This document shows positions 49,751-58,941 of a DNA stretch of 64,000 nucleotides, in pieces. The translations under genes and the position numbers were made by a program. Within the stretch, counting starts at the first letter, position 1; the number at the start of each line of letters is the position of its first letter. The notes under the pieces are model-generated. The model worked only from the letters and a program-made list of their open reading frames with translations. It searched no databases and was not told where the DNA came from. The stretch is from an uncultured Prevotella sp. (lineage in GTDB: Bacteria; Bacteroidota; Bacteroidia; Bacteroidales; Bacteroidaceae), in the NCBI GenBank assembly GCA_902800365.1, contig CADCEF010000017.1, positions 1-64,000 on the forward strand, in the 5' to 3' direction.

Positions 49751-50749
49751 TTATGGTATCCTCCTAAATATAGTTATACGCAGCAGAATTTCGAGCAGAA
49801 GAGCCAAAACAGCTACAAGTGCAAAAGGCTGATAGGCCTCATAGCGCTTAGAGAATGTCTTGACATTCAGTTTACTCTTTTCAAGCTGGTCGATTTCCTT
49901 ATAGATGTTACGAAGTTCCTTGGTGTTAGTAGCGCGATAGAAATCGCCCTCGGTAACGCTGGCAATCTCGCTGAGTGTCTTAGTGTCAATCTCAACAGGA
50001 ATGTTTACATACTGCACTCCACCAGCCACAGGCATTGGATAAGGAGCAATCTTGTTGGTACCCACACCAATGGTATAGACACGTATGCCCAAACTCTTTG
50101 CAATCTCAGCGGCTGTTGATGGTGAGATGTCGCCACGGTTGTTACTACCATCGGTAAGCAGAATCACCACCTTGCTCTTAGCCTTAGAATCCTTAAGTCG
50201 GCTTACGGCATTAGCCAGTCCCATACCAATCGCTGTTCCATCCTCAATCAGTCCGCGTGCAGCAATATCGGTACGCACATTCTGCAGAAGGTTCAGCAGC
50301 GAGGCATGATCGGTTGTCATTGGGCACTGGGTGAACGATTCGCCAGCAAAGATGACTAATCCGATATTATCATTGGGGCGACCGATGATAAACTCACTGG
50401 CAACCTGCTTGGCAGCCTCTATACGATTAGGACGAAGATCCTCAGCAAGCATACTGGTTGATACGTCCATAGAAAGCATAATGTCGATACCTTCTACTGT
50501 TTTGCTATCCCACGAGTTCTGTGTCTGAGGGCGAGCCATCACCAATACTATCATCACAAAAACCAACAGTCTGAGCAGCATAGAAAGCGGCATAAGTGCA
50601 ACCTTCCAGCTTCTAGGCGCATAACGGAAGGCAAAAGTATCGCTCATCCGCAGCGTTGGCTCGGTTTTCTTTCTGTACATCACATACCATATTAAATAAG
50701 GTATGATGAGCAGAAGCAATAGCAGATATTCTTTATTGGCAAATTCCAT
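49751..50749 (-). CDS. batA: BatA, von Willebrand A protein
   Basis: This is a 332-residue protein with an N-terminal TM, a VWA domain with MIDAS (SMDVSTSMLAED, then TDG) and a C-terminal TM. It works with BatB in a membrane complex under MoxR. It is in one transcript with its neighbours at 1-11 bp spacing. Confidence 0.93.
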   Translation of the reverse strand: MEFANKEYLLLLLLIIPYLIWYVMYRKKTEPTLRMSDTFAFRYAPRSWKVALMPLSMLLRLLVFVMIVLVMARPQTQNSWDSKTVEGIDIMLSMDVSTSMLAEDLRPNRIEAAKQVASEFIIGRPNDNIGLVIFAGESFTQCPMTTDHASLLNLLQNVRTDIAARGLIEDGTAIGMGLANAVSRLKDSKAKSKVVILLTDGSNNRGDISPSTAAEIAKSLGIRVYTIGVGTNKIAPYPMPVAGGVQYVNIPVEIDTKTLSEIASVTEGDFYRATNTKELRNIYKEIDQLEKSKLNVKTFSKRYEAYQPFALVAVLALLLEILLRITIFRRIP

Positions 50750-50759
50750 TTGTTCTTAT

Positions 50760-51827
50760 TTAATTCAATAACAGATAAAGGCTGTAAACCACATAGCCGA
50801 ACAAGCCTGCACACATCACACTGATAATGGTGATGACGGTCTTAAGCAGTCGGCGTGACTTCTGTGAACGCTGATCTTCGGCAGACAGTTGTGGTTTAAC
50901 CGTTTCTTCTACAGGCTGGTTCTCCAGCTTGGTCTGATTGATAAAGTCAATAGCGCTAACAAGATTCTTATCGTTCTCGTTGATAAGCGTAGAATATTTG
51001 GCAAACTTCACCAAATCGGCTGTGGTGAACAACTCACGAAGCTCATCAAGAGCCTTCTGATCTTGCGTGGCAGTGAGTCGCTCGATAATCTCGCTACTAG
51101 TCATCTCCATCGCATTGAATCCATATCGCTCCTCAATATACTTACGCAAGGTATCGGTAAGTTTGGTATAGTACTCTTTTGAGTTCTCCGATGTCACCAT
51201 CTTGTCGGCCTTAATCTGCTCAATCTCCTGCATCGCTTTCTGGTGAGGCAACAAGCGCTTGACTATACGGATATGAGTGATAATAGGCTTGTTGTCGCGC
51301 AGACGCAGATACAGGTAATAGCCCAAAGCTATCAATGCCAGCATCAGCACACTGAGCCAGAAAGGTAAGCTCCACTCACTCCACAGGAACGGATTATCTT
51401 GCACATCCTTCGGTCCGAAGAACTGGTCAACCTTTGTTGTATCAACATCGATTGTTAGCACCTTCAGTGCCAGACTCTTACTCTTATACTGCTTGCCATC
51501 AACCTTAACAGTCATAGGAGGCAGATAGTAGAGCGTATCATCGAACGATGTTAGCGTATAAACCATCGAACGTGCTTCGAATCCATCACCGGCATCCTTT
51601 TTCTCCTCCTGACAAGCTAACACCTCAACACCAGGTGTAATCATCTGAGTGGGCTGGAACTGAGGGAATTCAACCTTTGCAGAAGGCTGAACAGTTGTCG
51701 TCAACTTGAGATGAGTCTGCTGACCGACAAAAATCTGAATCGAGTCAATCTCTGCCTCTACAGATACTTGTGCCGATATCAACAAAGTATTAGCAATCAG
51801 CGATATAAGAAGAAATATTCTTTTCAT
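50760..51827 (-). CDS. BatD-like membrane protein of the Bat operon
   Basis: This is a 355-residue protein with a signal peptide (MKRIFLLISLIANTLLISA), a beta-sandwich domain, a TM (about 160-180), a helical cytoplasmic domain with EYYTKLTDTLRKYIEERYGF (DUF4381-like) and a C-terminal TM. In Bacteroidales a gene of this type always lies between the DUF58 gene and batA. It probably joins the VWA proteins at the membrane. It overlaps the DUF58 stop by one base. Confidence 0.8.
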   Translation of the reverse strand: MKRIFLLISLIANTLLISAQVSVEAEIDSIQIFVGQQTHLKLTTTVQPSAKVEFPQFQPTQMITPGVEVLACQEEKKDAGDGFEARSMVYTLTSFDDTLYYLPPMTVKVDGKQYKSKSLALKVLTIDVDTTKVDQFFGPKDVQDNPFLWSEWSLPFWLSVLMLALIALGYYLYLRLRDNKPIITHIRIVKRLLPHQKAMQEIEQIKADKMVTSENSKEYYTKLTDTLRKYIEERYGFNAMEMTSSEIIERLTATQDQKALDELRELFTTADLVKFAKYSTLINENDKNLVSAIDFINQTKLENQPVEETVKPQLSAEDQRSQKSRRLLKTVITIISVMCAGLFGYVVYSLYLLLN

Positions 51828-52696
51828 TAGTTACGCTTTTTAAATAGCAGCAGCAGTGATTTCACAAAGTCCTCATTGGTGGCTATGCTCACACTGTCAA
51901 CATTACTCTTATTAAAAGTATCCTGCAACTGTGCCTGACGAGTAAGCCAATACTTATTATAAGCCTGGCGCAGTTTTTTGGAACTTGTATCAACATACTG
52001 CTCGTAGCCCGTCTCAGCATCTACCACCTTCATCAATCCTACATCAGGCAACTCACGTGCACGCTGGTCGTAAACCTGAATAGCCACCACATCGTGCTTG
52101 CGGTTAGCAATCTGCAACGACTGCAGGAAATCACCACGAACATAGAAGTCGCTCAGGATAAAGGCTGTGGTGCGACGTTTCTGCACACTCGATAAGAATT
52201 CGATGGCCTGCTTTACATCCGTACGGGTTGACTCTGGCTTGAAGTCGAGCATCTCGCGGATGATATAAAGAATATGCTTACGGCCTTTCTTTGGTGGTAT
52301 ATATTTCTCTATTTTATCAGAGAAGAATATCACACCTATCTTATCGTTGTTCTGAATAGCACTGAAAGCAAGTGTGGCAGCAATCTCTGTCACCATATCG
52401 CGTTTCATCTGCTTCTGGGTTCCGAAATCGAGCGATCCGCTGACGTCGATTAACAACATAACCGTCATCTCACGTTCTTCTTCGAACACCTTCACATAAG
52501 GACGATGGAAACGAGCAGTCACATTCCAGTCGATATCACGAACATCATCGCCGTACTGATACTCGCGCACCTCACTAAAGGCCATACCCCTACCCTTAAA
52601 AGCAGAATGATATTGACCTGCAAAGATGTTTGAGCTCAACCCACGGGTTTTGATCTCGATCTTACGGACTTTCTTTATGATCTCAGAGGTTTCCAT
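51827..52696 (-). CDS. DUF58 protein (VWA-like)
   Basis: This is a 289-residue protein. The conserved DUF58 front GRGMAFSEVREYQYGDDVRD is followed by DWNVTARF and a VWA-like LIDVSGSLDF. It is the adaptor coded after moxR in these operons. The start overlaps the moxR stop, so it is translationally coupled. Confidence 0.94.
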   Translation of the reverse strand: METSEIIKKVRKIEIKTRGLSSNIFAGQYHSAFKGRGMAFSEVREYQYGDDVRDIDWNVTARFHRPYVKVFEEEREMTVMLLIDVSGSLDFGTQKQMKRDMVTEIAATLAFSAIQNNDKIGVIFFSDKIEKYIPPKKGRKHILYIIREMLDFKPESTRTDVKQAIEFLSSVQKRRTTAFILSDFYVRGDFLQSLQIANRKHDVVAIQVYDQRARELPDVGLMKVVDAETGYEQYVDTSSKKLRQAYNKYWLTRQAQLQDTFNKSNVDSVSIATNEDFVKSLLLLFKKRN

Positions 52697-53691
52697 CAGG
52701 GCACTTCAACCTTATTGATAATCTTAGAAACGATTTCCTCACTGGTGATATTACTTGCCTCAGCCTCGTAGGTAAGTCCGATACGATGGCGCAATACATC
52801 GTGAGCCACAGCACGCACATCCTCAGGAACAACGTATCCACGGCGCTTGATAAATGCATAAGCACGTGCAGCCTTAGCCAGATTGATGCTGGCACGAGGA
52901 GAACCTCCGAACGAAATCATATCTTTCAGGTCCTTCAAGCCGTAACGCTCAGGATAACGTGTGGCGAACACGATATCGGCGATATACTGCTCAATCTTCT
53001 CATCGATATACACCTCACGAACCACGCTGCGAGCTTTCAGAATCTCATCAGCAGTAGTTACTGGAGTAACCTTAGGCATCTCACCTGTAATATTCTCACG
53101 GATAATCTTTTTCTCTTCATCGAGCGAAGGATAATCGATAATCACCTTCAGCATGAAACGGTCAACCTGTGCCTCTGGCAGTGGATATGTACCCTCCTGC
53201 TCTATGGGGTTCTGAGTTGCCATTACAAGGAATGGATTTGGCAAGCTGAATGTCTGACTGCCAATAGTCACCTGCTTTTCCTGCATGGCCTCAAGAAGTG
53301 CGCTCTGTACCTTTGCTGGGGCACGGTTAATTTCATCGGCCAGTACGAAATTAGCGAATACAGGTCCCATCTTAACCTGGAACTTCTCTTCCTTCTGCGA
53401 ATAGATCATGGTACCAATTACATCAGCTGGAAGAAGATCGGGGGTAAACTGGATACGACTATATTTTGAGTCGATTAACTGCGAAAGAGTCTTGATAGCC
53501 AATGTCTTGGCCAGACCAGGAACACCTTCCAACAGGATATGTCCATCACTCAACAAACCAATCAAAAGTGAATCAACCAAATGCTTCTGACCTACGATAA
53601 CGCGGTCCATTCCACTAACAAGATTTGTTACAAATGCGCTTTGTTGTTCAATCCGGATATTCAACTCACGGATGTCAATAGCTTCTGCCAT
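52696..53691 (-). CDS. MoxR-type AAA+ ATPase
   Basis: This is a 331-residue protein with Walker A GVPGLAKT, Walker B VLADEINRAPAK and sensor motif ATQNPIEQEGTYPLPEAQ. MoxR ATPases act as chaperones for VWA proteins; here BatA/BatB are the likely clients. It heads the operon, with -7 TATTTTTGC at 53728-53736. Confidence 0.95.
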   Translation of the reverse strand: MAEAIDIRELNIRIEQQSAFVTNLVSGMDRVIVGQKHLVDSLLIGLLSDGHILLEGVPGLAKTLAIKTLSQLIDSKYSRIQFTPDLLPADVIGTMIYSQKEEKFQVKMGPVFANFVLADEINRAPAKVQSALLEAMQEKQVTIGSQTFSLPNPFLVMATQNPIEQEGTYPLPEAQVDRFMLKVIIDYPSLDEEKKIIRENITGEMPKVTPVTTADEILKARSVVREVYIDEKIEQYIADIVFATRYPERYGLKDLKDMISFGGSPRASINLAKAARAYAFIKRRGYVVPEDVRAVAHDVLRHRIGLTYEAEASNITSEEIVSKIINKVEVP

Positions 53692-53727
53692 AATATTTAT
53701 CTTTTTATAAGTTTTCTAAATTTGACT

Positions 53728-53736
53728 GCAAAAATA
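53728..53736 (-). promoter_or_regulatory. -7 element of the moxR-Bat operon
   Basis: TATTTTTGC on the minus strand, 37 bp before the moxR ATG. Confidence 0.6.
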
Positions 53737-53783
53737 CTTTATTTAAAGGACTTTGCCACACTTTATCTGTCTAAATAATATTA

Positions 53784-53824
53784 AAAAAGTTTCCCAAAAC
53801 CTAAGTTTTAAGAAACTTTTTCAT
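53784..53824 (-). terminator. Terminator after the HU-LysM gene
   Basis: aaaaagtttc and gaaacttttt form a 10-bp stem with an A/T-rich loop, 15-50 bp past the stop on the minus strand. Confidence 0.75.
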
Positions 53825-53835
53825 TATTTGCAGAT

Positions 53836-56130
53836 TTAGTTGGCTGTAGCAGCCTTCTTTTTCTTCTTCCACTCCAATTTTGGAATCTTTATTTCCTGTC
53901 CTACTTTTAATGGAGTTGAAGCCTTAATGTTGTTGAACACCTCAAGATAACACTCCATATCTGGTCCCAGGTAACGGCGTGAAATCTTTACAAGATCCTC
54001 ACCTTCTTTCACCTTAACAGTCTTATCTGTACCTACGATTCGATAGGCTCCAAGACGCACTCTTACATCCATCGCATCGTACTTATTCTGTGCTGCTTTC
54101 GTTTTAGCATCAGCCTCTGCTTTGGCCTTAGCTTCAGCGGCTGCTTTTTCTGTGGCTGCTTTTTCTGCAGCAGCTTTAGCATCTGCCTCGGCTTTTGCTT
54201 TGGCAGCGGCTTCAGCTTTAGCCTTTGCTTCTGCTTCCTTGTTCTCAGGTTCTGCTGCAGGCTCTTCTACAGGTGCAACTTCTTCGGGAACCTCCTCTGC
54301 CTTAGGCTCTGGAGCTTCAATTTTTGAGACATCCACTTTCTGCACATTCACCACTGTAGCCTCCTCAGCAGGAGCCACCAATTTGGTATATGGGTAGTAA
54401 CTACCAAGCAGATAACCACCAGCTAAACCTATCAAACATGCAATTAAAGCAAACAACCATTTCAAGCCGCCAGACTTCTTCGTATTTTCCGACTCGAAGA
54501 CATCGTCATCAGTATCTTCTGGTTCATAAGCCACCTCTGGTTCATCTGCCACCTCTGGTTCAGCTACGTTTTCTGGCTCAACAGGTTCGTAAATATCTGC
54601 TACCTTTTCAGCTTTATCGCTCGTACCAAAGAAAGCATTCAGCTCGTCATCAGCACTCATCTTTGGCTTTTCAACCTCAGGTTCTGGGGTATATACAGGC
54701 TCGGGCTCTGGAGCCACAATTGGTTCTGGCTCAGGAACATACGCAGGTTCTGGCTCTATAATTGGCTCAGGTTCAGGAACCACAATTGGCTCTGGTTCAG
54801 GAACATATACCGGTTCTGGCTCAGGAGCAACTATGGGCTCTGGAATAATGGGCTCAGGAGTCGGCTCAACTATTGGTTCCGGAGCCACTACTGGCTCGGG
54901 CTGTACTACAGGCTCTGGCTGTACGATTGGTTCAGGCTGTGCGACTGGCGCGGGTTTATTCGATTTGACAGTCTGGAACTTGCTAAGAATCGACTGCAAA
55001 TTTGATGTAGCAGCCTTAGGAGTTTCAACCTTAGGCTCAGGAGCAACTACTGGCTCAGGAGCAACTACTGGTTCTGGAGCAACTACTGGCTCAGGAGCTG
55101 CAACTGGCTCAGGAGCTGCAACTGGCTCTTCAGCCTTTGGAGCAACATAAGGTTCTATGACCCACTCTGGTATATCCTCATCAGCAATTTCTTCCAAAAC
55201 CTTTGGCTCAGGAGTAACTACGGGCTCTGGTGTTACAACTGGTTCTGGAACAACAACTGGTTCAGGAGCAACAATTGGTTCTGGAACAACAACTGGCTCA
55301 GGAGCAACAATTGGCTCTGGAACATCTTCGATTTCTGGACGAACTGTATTCTCAGGACGGACAGTAGCCTCAGGCCTAAAGGTCGTTTCAGGTCTGAAGG
55401 TCGTTTCAGGTCTGAAGGTCGTTTCAGGTCTGAAGGTAGACTCTGGTCTGAAGGTCGTCTCAAGCTCATCGTTGATATCATCATCTTCGAATTCGTCCTC
55501 AAATTCATCCTCTGGTTCATCCTCTGGCTCATCCTCCTCTTCAGACTCTGCAGGCTCAGGTTCTACCACAGGCTCATCCACGCCACCAAAATCAACAAGT
55601 GGCATTGCCGAGTGGTCATCCTCAACAACAGGCTCTGGCTCGGATTCAACCATAGGCTCAGGCGCAACCATAGGTTCTGGCTCAACGATTGGCTCTGGTT
55701 CAACGATGGGCTCAGGTTCTACTACAGGTTCGGACTCAACAACTGGTTCAGAGTCCATCTCTGGCTCTGGGGCATCAGTAGTAGTGGTATCAACATCTTC
55801 AAAGTCAACACCATCATTAAGAACCACGGTCTCAAACTGAGAGAAAGGCTTATTCACCAATTCTTTAAGTAAAGCATCAGGCGCATAAGTAATCTTTCCG
55901 TGCCCTTCAATAAGAACACGTTCACCTGTATTTACATTTACACTTTCGCGGTCTTCAACATCAATAATCTTGAATGTACCAAGGCCTTTAACCTTAACGA
56001 GTTTATCTGATTCAAGTCGCTGCTGAACGATATCAAACATGGCGCTAACAAACAAACTTGCATCGCGCCTGTTCATCTTTTTACGCTCTATCAGCACATT
56101 GGCCAGCTCTTGTATTGAAATCTTTCCCAT
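53836..56130 (-). CDS. HU-domain, Glu-Pro repeat, transmembrane, LysM protein
   Basis: This is a 764-residue protein with an order I have not seen described. Residues 1-95 are an HU/IHF-type DNA-binding domain (KISIQELANVLIERKKMNRR, VKGLGTFKIIDVED, VNTGERVLI). Residues ~115-540 are acidic Glu-Pro repeats such as EPEPIVEPEP and six-residue FRPETT copies. Residues ~553-576 are one TM helix (WLFALIACLIGLAGGYLLGS), with Lys before it. Then follow a ~90-residue Ala/Lys/Glu helix and a LysM-like domain (~700-755; VKVKEGEDLVKISRRYLG) with a Lys-rich end. By positive-inside logic the HU end is inside and the LysM end is in the periplasm. That suggests a DNA-to-peptidoglycan tether. It overlaps the HU stop by one base. 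Confidence 0.92.
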   Translation of the reverse strand: MGKISIQELANVLIERKKMNRRDASLFVSAMFDIVQQRLESDKLVKVKGLGTFKIIDVEDRESVNVNTGERVLIEGHGKITYAPDALLKELVNKPFSQFETVVLNDGVDFEDVDTTTTDAPEPEMDSEPVVESEPVVEPEPIVEPEPIVEPEPMVAPEPMVESEPEPVVEDDHSAMPLVDFGGVDEPVVEPEPAESEEEDEPEDEPEDEFEDEFEDDDINDELETTFRPESTFRPETTFRPETTFRPETTFRPEATVRPENTVRPEIEDVPEPIVAPEPVVVPEPIVAPEPVVVPEPVVTPEPVVTPEPKVLEEIADEDIPEWVIEPYVAPKAEEPVAAPEPVAAPEPVVAPEPVVAPEPVVAPEPKVETPKAATSNLQSILSKFQTVKSNKPAPVAQPEPIVQPEPVVQPEPVVAPEPIVEPTPEPIIPEPIVAPEPEPVYVPEPEPIVVPEPEPIIEPEPAYVPEPEPIVAPEPEPVYTPEPEVEKPKMSADDELNAFFGTSDKAEKVADIYEPVEPENVAEPEVADEPEVAYEPEDTDDDVFESENTKKSGGLKWLFALIACLIGLAGGYLLGSYYPYTKLVAPAEEATVVNVQKVDVSKIEAPEPKAEEVPEEVAPVEEPAAEPENKEAEAKAKAEAAAKAKAEADAKAAAEKAATEKAAAEAKAKAEADAKTKAAQNKYDAMDVRVRLGAYRIVGTDKTVKVKEGEDLVKISRRYLGPDMECYLEVFNNIKASTPLKVGQEIKIPKLEWKKKKKAATAN

Positions 56131-56417
56131 TACTCAGCTCCTCCATTCTTTACGCGTTCTTTCCAACTAACATTAGGCTTAAAGGTGAGCACCAACTTTG
56201 GTGGCACCAGCATACGCTGCCCTGTAGAAGGATTAACCATGATTCGTTCCATTTTCTTTTTTACCTCGAATGTACCGAAAGTAGGAATAAGCACTGAGTC
56301 ATCATCTTGGAAATGATCTCCCATTGCCTCAACAACACAATTCACAAACTGCTGGGTTTCATCGGTAGAATACCCTGTGCGTTGTGCCAATTCTGCGATA
56401 AAGTCTTTATTGTTCAT
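56130..56417 (-). CDS. HU-family DNA-binding protein
   Basis: This is a 95-residue HU-type protein with MNNKDFIAELAQRTGYSTDE, the central FGTFEVKKKMERIMVNPSTG arm (close to the R-x-P-x-T-G tip of HU) and VLTFKPNVSWKERV. It is the usual HU length. The ATG at 56417 overlaps rimO by 11 bp. Its stop shares one base with the HU-LysM gene's ATG, so the two HU proteins are coupled and may pair as a heterodimer. Confidence 0.94.
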   Translation of the reverse strand: MNNKDFIAELAQRTGYSTDETQQFVNCVVEAMGDHFQDDDSVLIPTFGTFEVKKKMERIMVNPSTGQRMLVPPKLVLTFKPNVSWKERVKNGGAE

Positions 56418-57720
56418 ATGTTTTAATGATTGTGGTTCCGTATATATCAAACTCTTCTGAATCTGTAATCAGAACATCATAGAATTCGCCTATTTTAAGA
56501 TTAGCTTCCGAAGCAGGAATCAGTACCTCTGGATCAACCTCAGGCGAGCAGAACTCCGTACGGCCGATATAATAATCGCCCTCAAGACGGTCGATAATTA
56601 CCTTCAGCACCTTTCCCACCTTTTCGGCTTCAAGTTCCGTACTGATATTCTGTTGAATACGCATAATCTTATCAAGTCGCGACTGCTTAACTTCTTCAGG
56701 AACATCGTCCTCAAAGTTGTCAGCCGAATAAGTTCCTTCTTCCTCAGAATAGGCGAATGCTCCCATACGCTCAAAACGAGCCCATTTCACAAACTCCTTG
56801 AGTTCCTCAAAATCTTCATCTGTCTCACCTGGGAAGCCAACCATCAGGGTTGTGCGTATATGGATACCTGGCACTTCCTCACGCATACGCTTAACCAACT
56901 CATAGGTTTCTTCCTTCGAAACGTGGCGACGCATACGGGTAAGCATATTATCAGAAATATGCTGCAGGGCAATATCCAGATACTTACAAACGTTTTTCTT
57001 CTCGCGAATCACGCGAAGCAGATCCCAAGGGAAATGTGTGGGATACGCATAATGCAAGCGAATCCACTCTACGCCTGGAATATCAGCCATCTTCTCAATC
57101 AGCTCAGCAATATGCTGCTTACCATCGATATCGACACCATAGTATGTAAGTTCCTGGGCAATTACATTAAACTCCTTTGTGCCTTGACCAACCAGATACC
57201 TAACTTCATCCAGGATTTCCTGCATGGGGCGACTCTGATGCTTACCCGTAATCAAAGGAATAGCGCAATAGGCACAATGGCGATCGCAGCCCTCACTTAT
57301 CTTGATATAAGCATAATGGCGTGGAGTTGTAATATGGCGTTTTCCTTCACAAGCGTTGAAATCTTCGCCCTTCAGGTCTTTCAGCAACTGTTTATAGTTA
57401 AACTTTCCATACCATCCGTCAACCTCAGGTATCTCTTGTTCCAAATCGGCAAGATATCTTTCAGAGAGACATCCCATCACAAAGAGTTTCTCAATTCTGC
57501 CTTCAGTCTTAGCCTGCGCAAACTCAAGAATGGTATCAATGCTCTCCTCTTTTGCGTCGTTAATAAATCCGCAAGTATTAACTACAACAATCTCACCCTG
57601 AGGATCATCGCTGTCATGGGTACATTGATAGCCATTGGCCTCCATCAAACCCATCAGCATCTCGCTGTCAACAAGATTCTTAGAACATCCGAGTGATATA
57701 AAATCGATAGTCTTACTCAT
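56407..57720 (-). CDS. rimO: Ribosomal protein S12 methylthiotransferase
   Basis: This is a 437-residue radical-SAM enzyme. SLGCSKNLVDSE and CGFINDA (cluster I), then CDRHCAYCAIP (the CxxxCxxC cluster), and a C-terminal TRAM domain. It adds a methylthio group to Asp in S12. It lies between ftsY and HU, overlapping both. Confidence 0.95.
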   Translation of the reverse strand: MSKTIDFISLGCSKNLVDSEMLMGLMEANGYQCTHDSDDPQGEIVVVNTCGFINDAKEESIDTILEFAQAKTEGRIEKLFVMGCLSERYLADLEQEIPEVDGWYGKFNYKQLLKDLKGEDFNACEGKRHITTPRHYAYIKISEGCDRHCAYCAIPLITGKHQSRPMQEILDEVRYLVGQGTKEFNVIAQELTYYGVDIDGKQHIAELIEKMADIPGVEWIRLHYAYPTHFPWDLLRVIREKKNVCKYLDIALQHISDNMLTRMRRHVSKEETYELVKRMREEVPGIHIRTTLMVGFPGETDEDFEELKEFVKWARFERMGAFAYSEEEGTYSADNFEDDVPEEVKQSRLDKIMRIQQNISTELEAEKVGKVLKVIIDRLEGDYYIGRTEFCSPEVDPEVLIPASEANLKIGEFYDVLITDSEEFDIYGTTIIKTYEQ

Positions 57721-58666
57721 TGAACAATGAATCTACAAACTGACGTTTATTAAACAACTGCAAATCTGTCATGCCTTCACCCAGTCCGATGTACTTTACA
57801 GGCACCTTGAGCTGATCTGAGATACCGATAACCACACCGCCCTTGGCAGTACCATCAAGCTTGGTTATAGCAAGTGAAGTAATCTGTGTAACAGCAGCAA
57901 ACTGCTTAGCCTGTTCAAAAGCATTCTGTCCGGTAGAGCCATCAAGCACCAGCATCACCTCATCAGGAGCCTCAGGCAGAACCTTCTTCATCACCTCCTT
58001 GATTTTCTTCAGCTCGTTCATCAGGCCGACCTTATTATGCAGGCGCCCTGCGGTATCTATGAGCACCACGTCGGCACCATTAGCCTTTGCACTTGAAAGG
58101 GTATCAAAAGCAACGCTGGCCGGGTCGCTACCCATCTGCTGCTTAACAACAGGCACTCCCACTCTTTCGCCCCAGATACACAACTGTTCAACAGCAGCTG
58201 CACGGAATGTATCAGCGGCACCAAGATATACCTTTTTACCAGCCTGTTTGAATTGCCAGGCAAGTTTACCAATGGTAGTAGTCTTACCCACGCCATTAAC
58301 ACCAACCACAAGAATCACATAAGGCTTATGGTCGGAAGGCAAATCCCAATTATCGTTATCCTCAGAATTATTCTCTGCTAACAAATTAGCAATTTCGTCA
58401 CGAAGAATAGTATTCAATTCAGATGTACTAACATACTTATCGCGAGCTACTCGCTCTTCGATTCGCTCAATAATCTTCAAGGTTGTATCAACACCAACAT
58501 CGCTGGTGATGAGCACCTCTTCAAGATTATCCAAGACATCATCATCGACCTTCGATTTTCCGGCTACAGCACGAGCCAGCTTATCGAACACACTCGTCTT
58601 GGTTTTCTCCAAACCCTTGTCGAGTGTTTCCTTCTTATCCTTACTAAAAAATCCAAATAATCCCAT
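57713..58666 (-). CDS. ftsY: Signal recognition particle receptor FtsY
   Basis: This is a 317-residue GTPase. GVNGVGKTTTIGKLA (G1), DTAGRLHNKVGLM (G3) and TKLDGTAKGG (G4) are all there; the acidic A domain is short, as in this phylum. It docks ribosome-SRP complexes at the membrane. The stop overlaps rimO by 8 bp. The -7 element is at 58685-58693. Confidence 0.96.
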   Translation of the reverse strand: MGLFGFFSKDKKETLDKGLEKTKTSVFDKLARAVAGKSKVDDDVLDNLEEVLITSDVGVDTTLKIIERIEERVARDKYVSTSELNTILRDEIANLLAENNSEDNDNWDLPSDHKPYVILVVGVNGVGKTTTIGKLAWQFKQAGKKVYLGAADTFRAAAVEQLCIWGERVGVPVVKQQMGSDPASVAFDTLSSAKANGADVVLIDTAGRLHNKVGLMNELKKIKEVMKKVLPEAPDEVMLVLDGSTGQNAFEQAKQFAAVTQITSLAITKLDGTAKGGVVIGISDQLKVPVKYIGLGEGMTDLQLFNKRQFVDSLFNE

Positions 58667-58684
58667 ATTGCAATATTTTCGATT

Positions 58685-58693
58685 GCAAAGATA
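58685..58693 (-). promoter_or_regulatory. -7 element of ftsY-rimO-HU operon
   Basis: TATCTTTGC on the minus strand, about 20 bp before the ftsY ATG. Confidence 0.6.
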
Positions 58694-58770
58694 AGAATAA
58701 TTTACGATACAGCCAAAAAAAGAGGCCGCAAATTTCTTTGCGACCTCTCATTTTATATAATAAACGTGGA

Positions 58771-58929
58771 TTAGTTCTTAAAGAAGTCCTTAACAGCCTC
58801 GTTAGGAACCATCTGCTCATCAAAGATGTAAGCACCAGTCTTAGGGCTCTTAACCATCTTGATTACCTTTGTGTAAGCGCGACCATCCTTTGAGCCTTCG
58901 TGGAGGGTAGCGACGGTTTTCTTTGCCAT
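58771..58929 (-). CDS. DUF4295 small ribosome-associated-type protein
   Basis: This is a 52-residue basic protein (MAKKTVATLHEGSKDGRAYT to NEAVKDFFKN) with no signal peptide. The sequence is the DUF4295 family, which in Bacteroidetes follows rpmG. Its place after two ribosomal protein genes suggests a ribosome-linked role, but none is proven. It is too short for usual length cut-offs. Confidence 0.88.
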   Translation of the reverse strand: MAKKTVATLHEGSKDGRAYTKVIKMVKSPKTGAYIFDEQMVPNEAVKDFFKN

Positions 58930-58941
58930 ACTTCAATCGTA

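Noticed and set aside
55220..55760. Possible CRISPR array
   Set aside because: The repeats are in coding frame, have no spacers of constant length, and no cas genes are near.
54833..55840. Plus-strand Gly/Ser repeat frames (GSGATTGSG type)
   Set aside because: They are the antisense reading of the Glu-Pro repeats in the HU-LysM gene.
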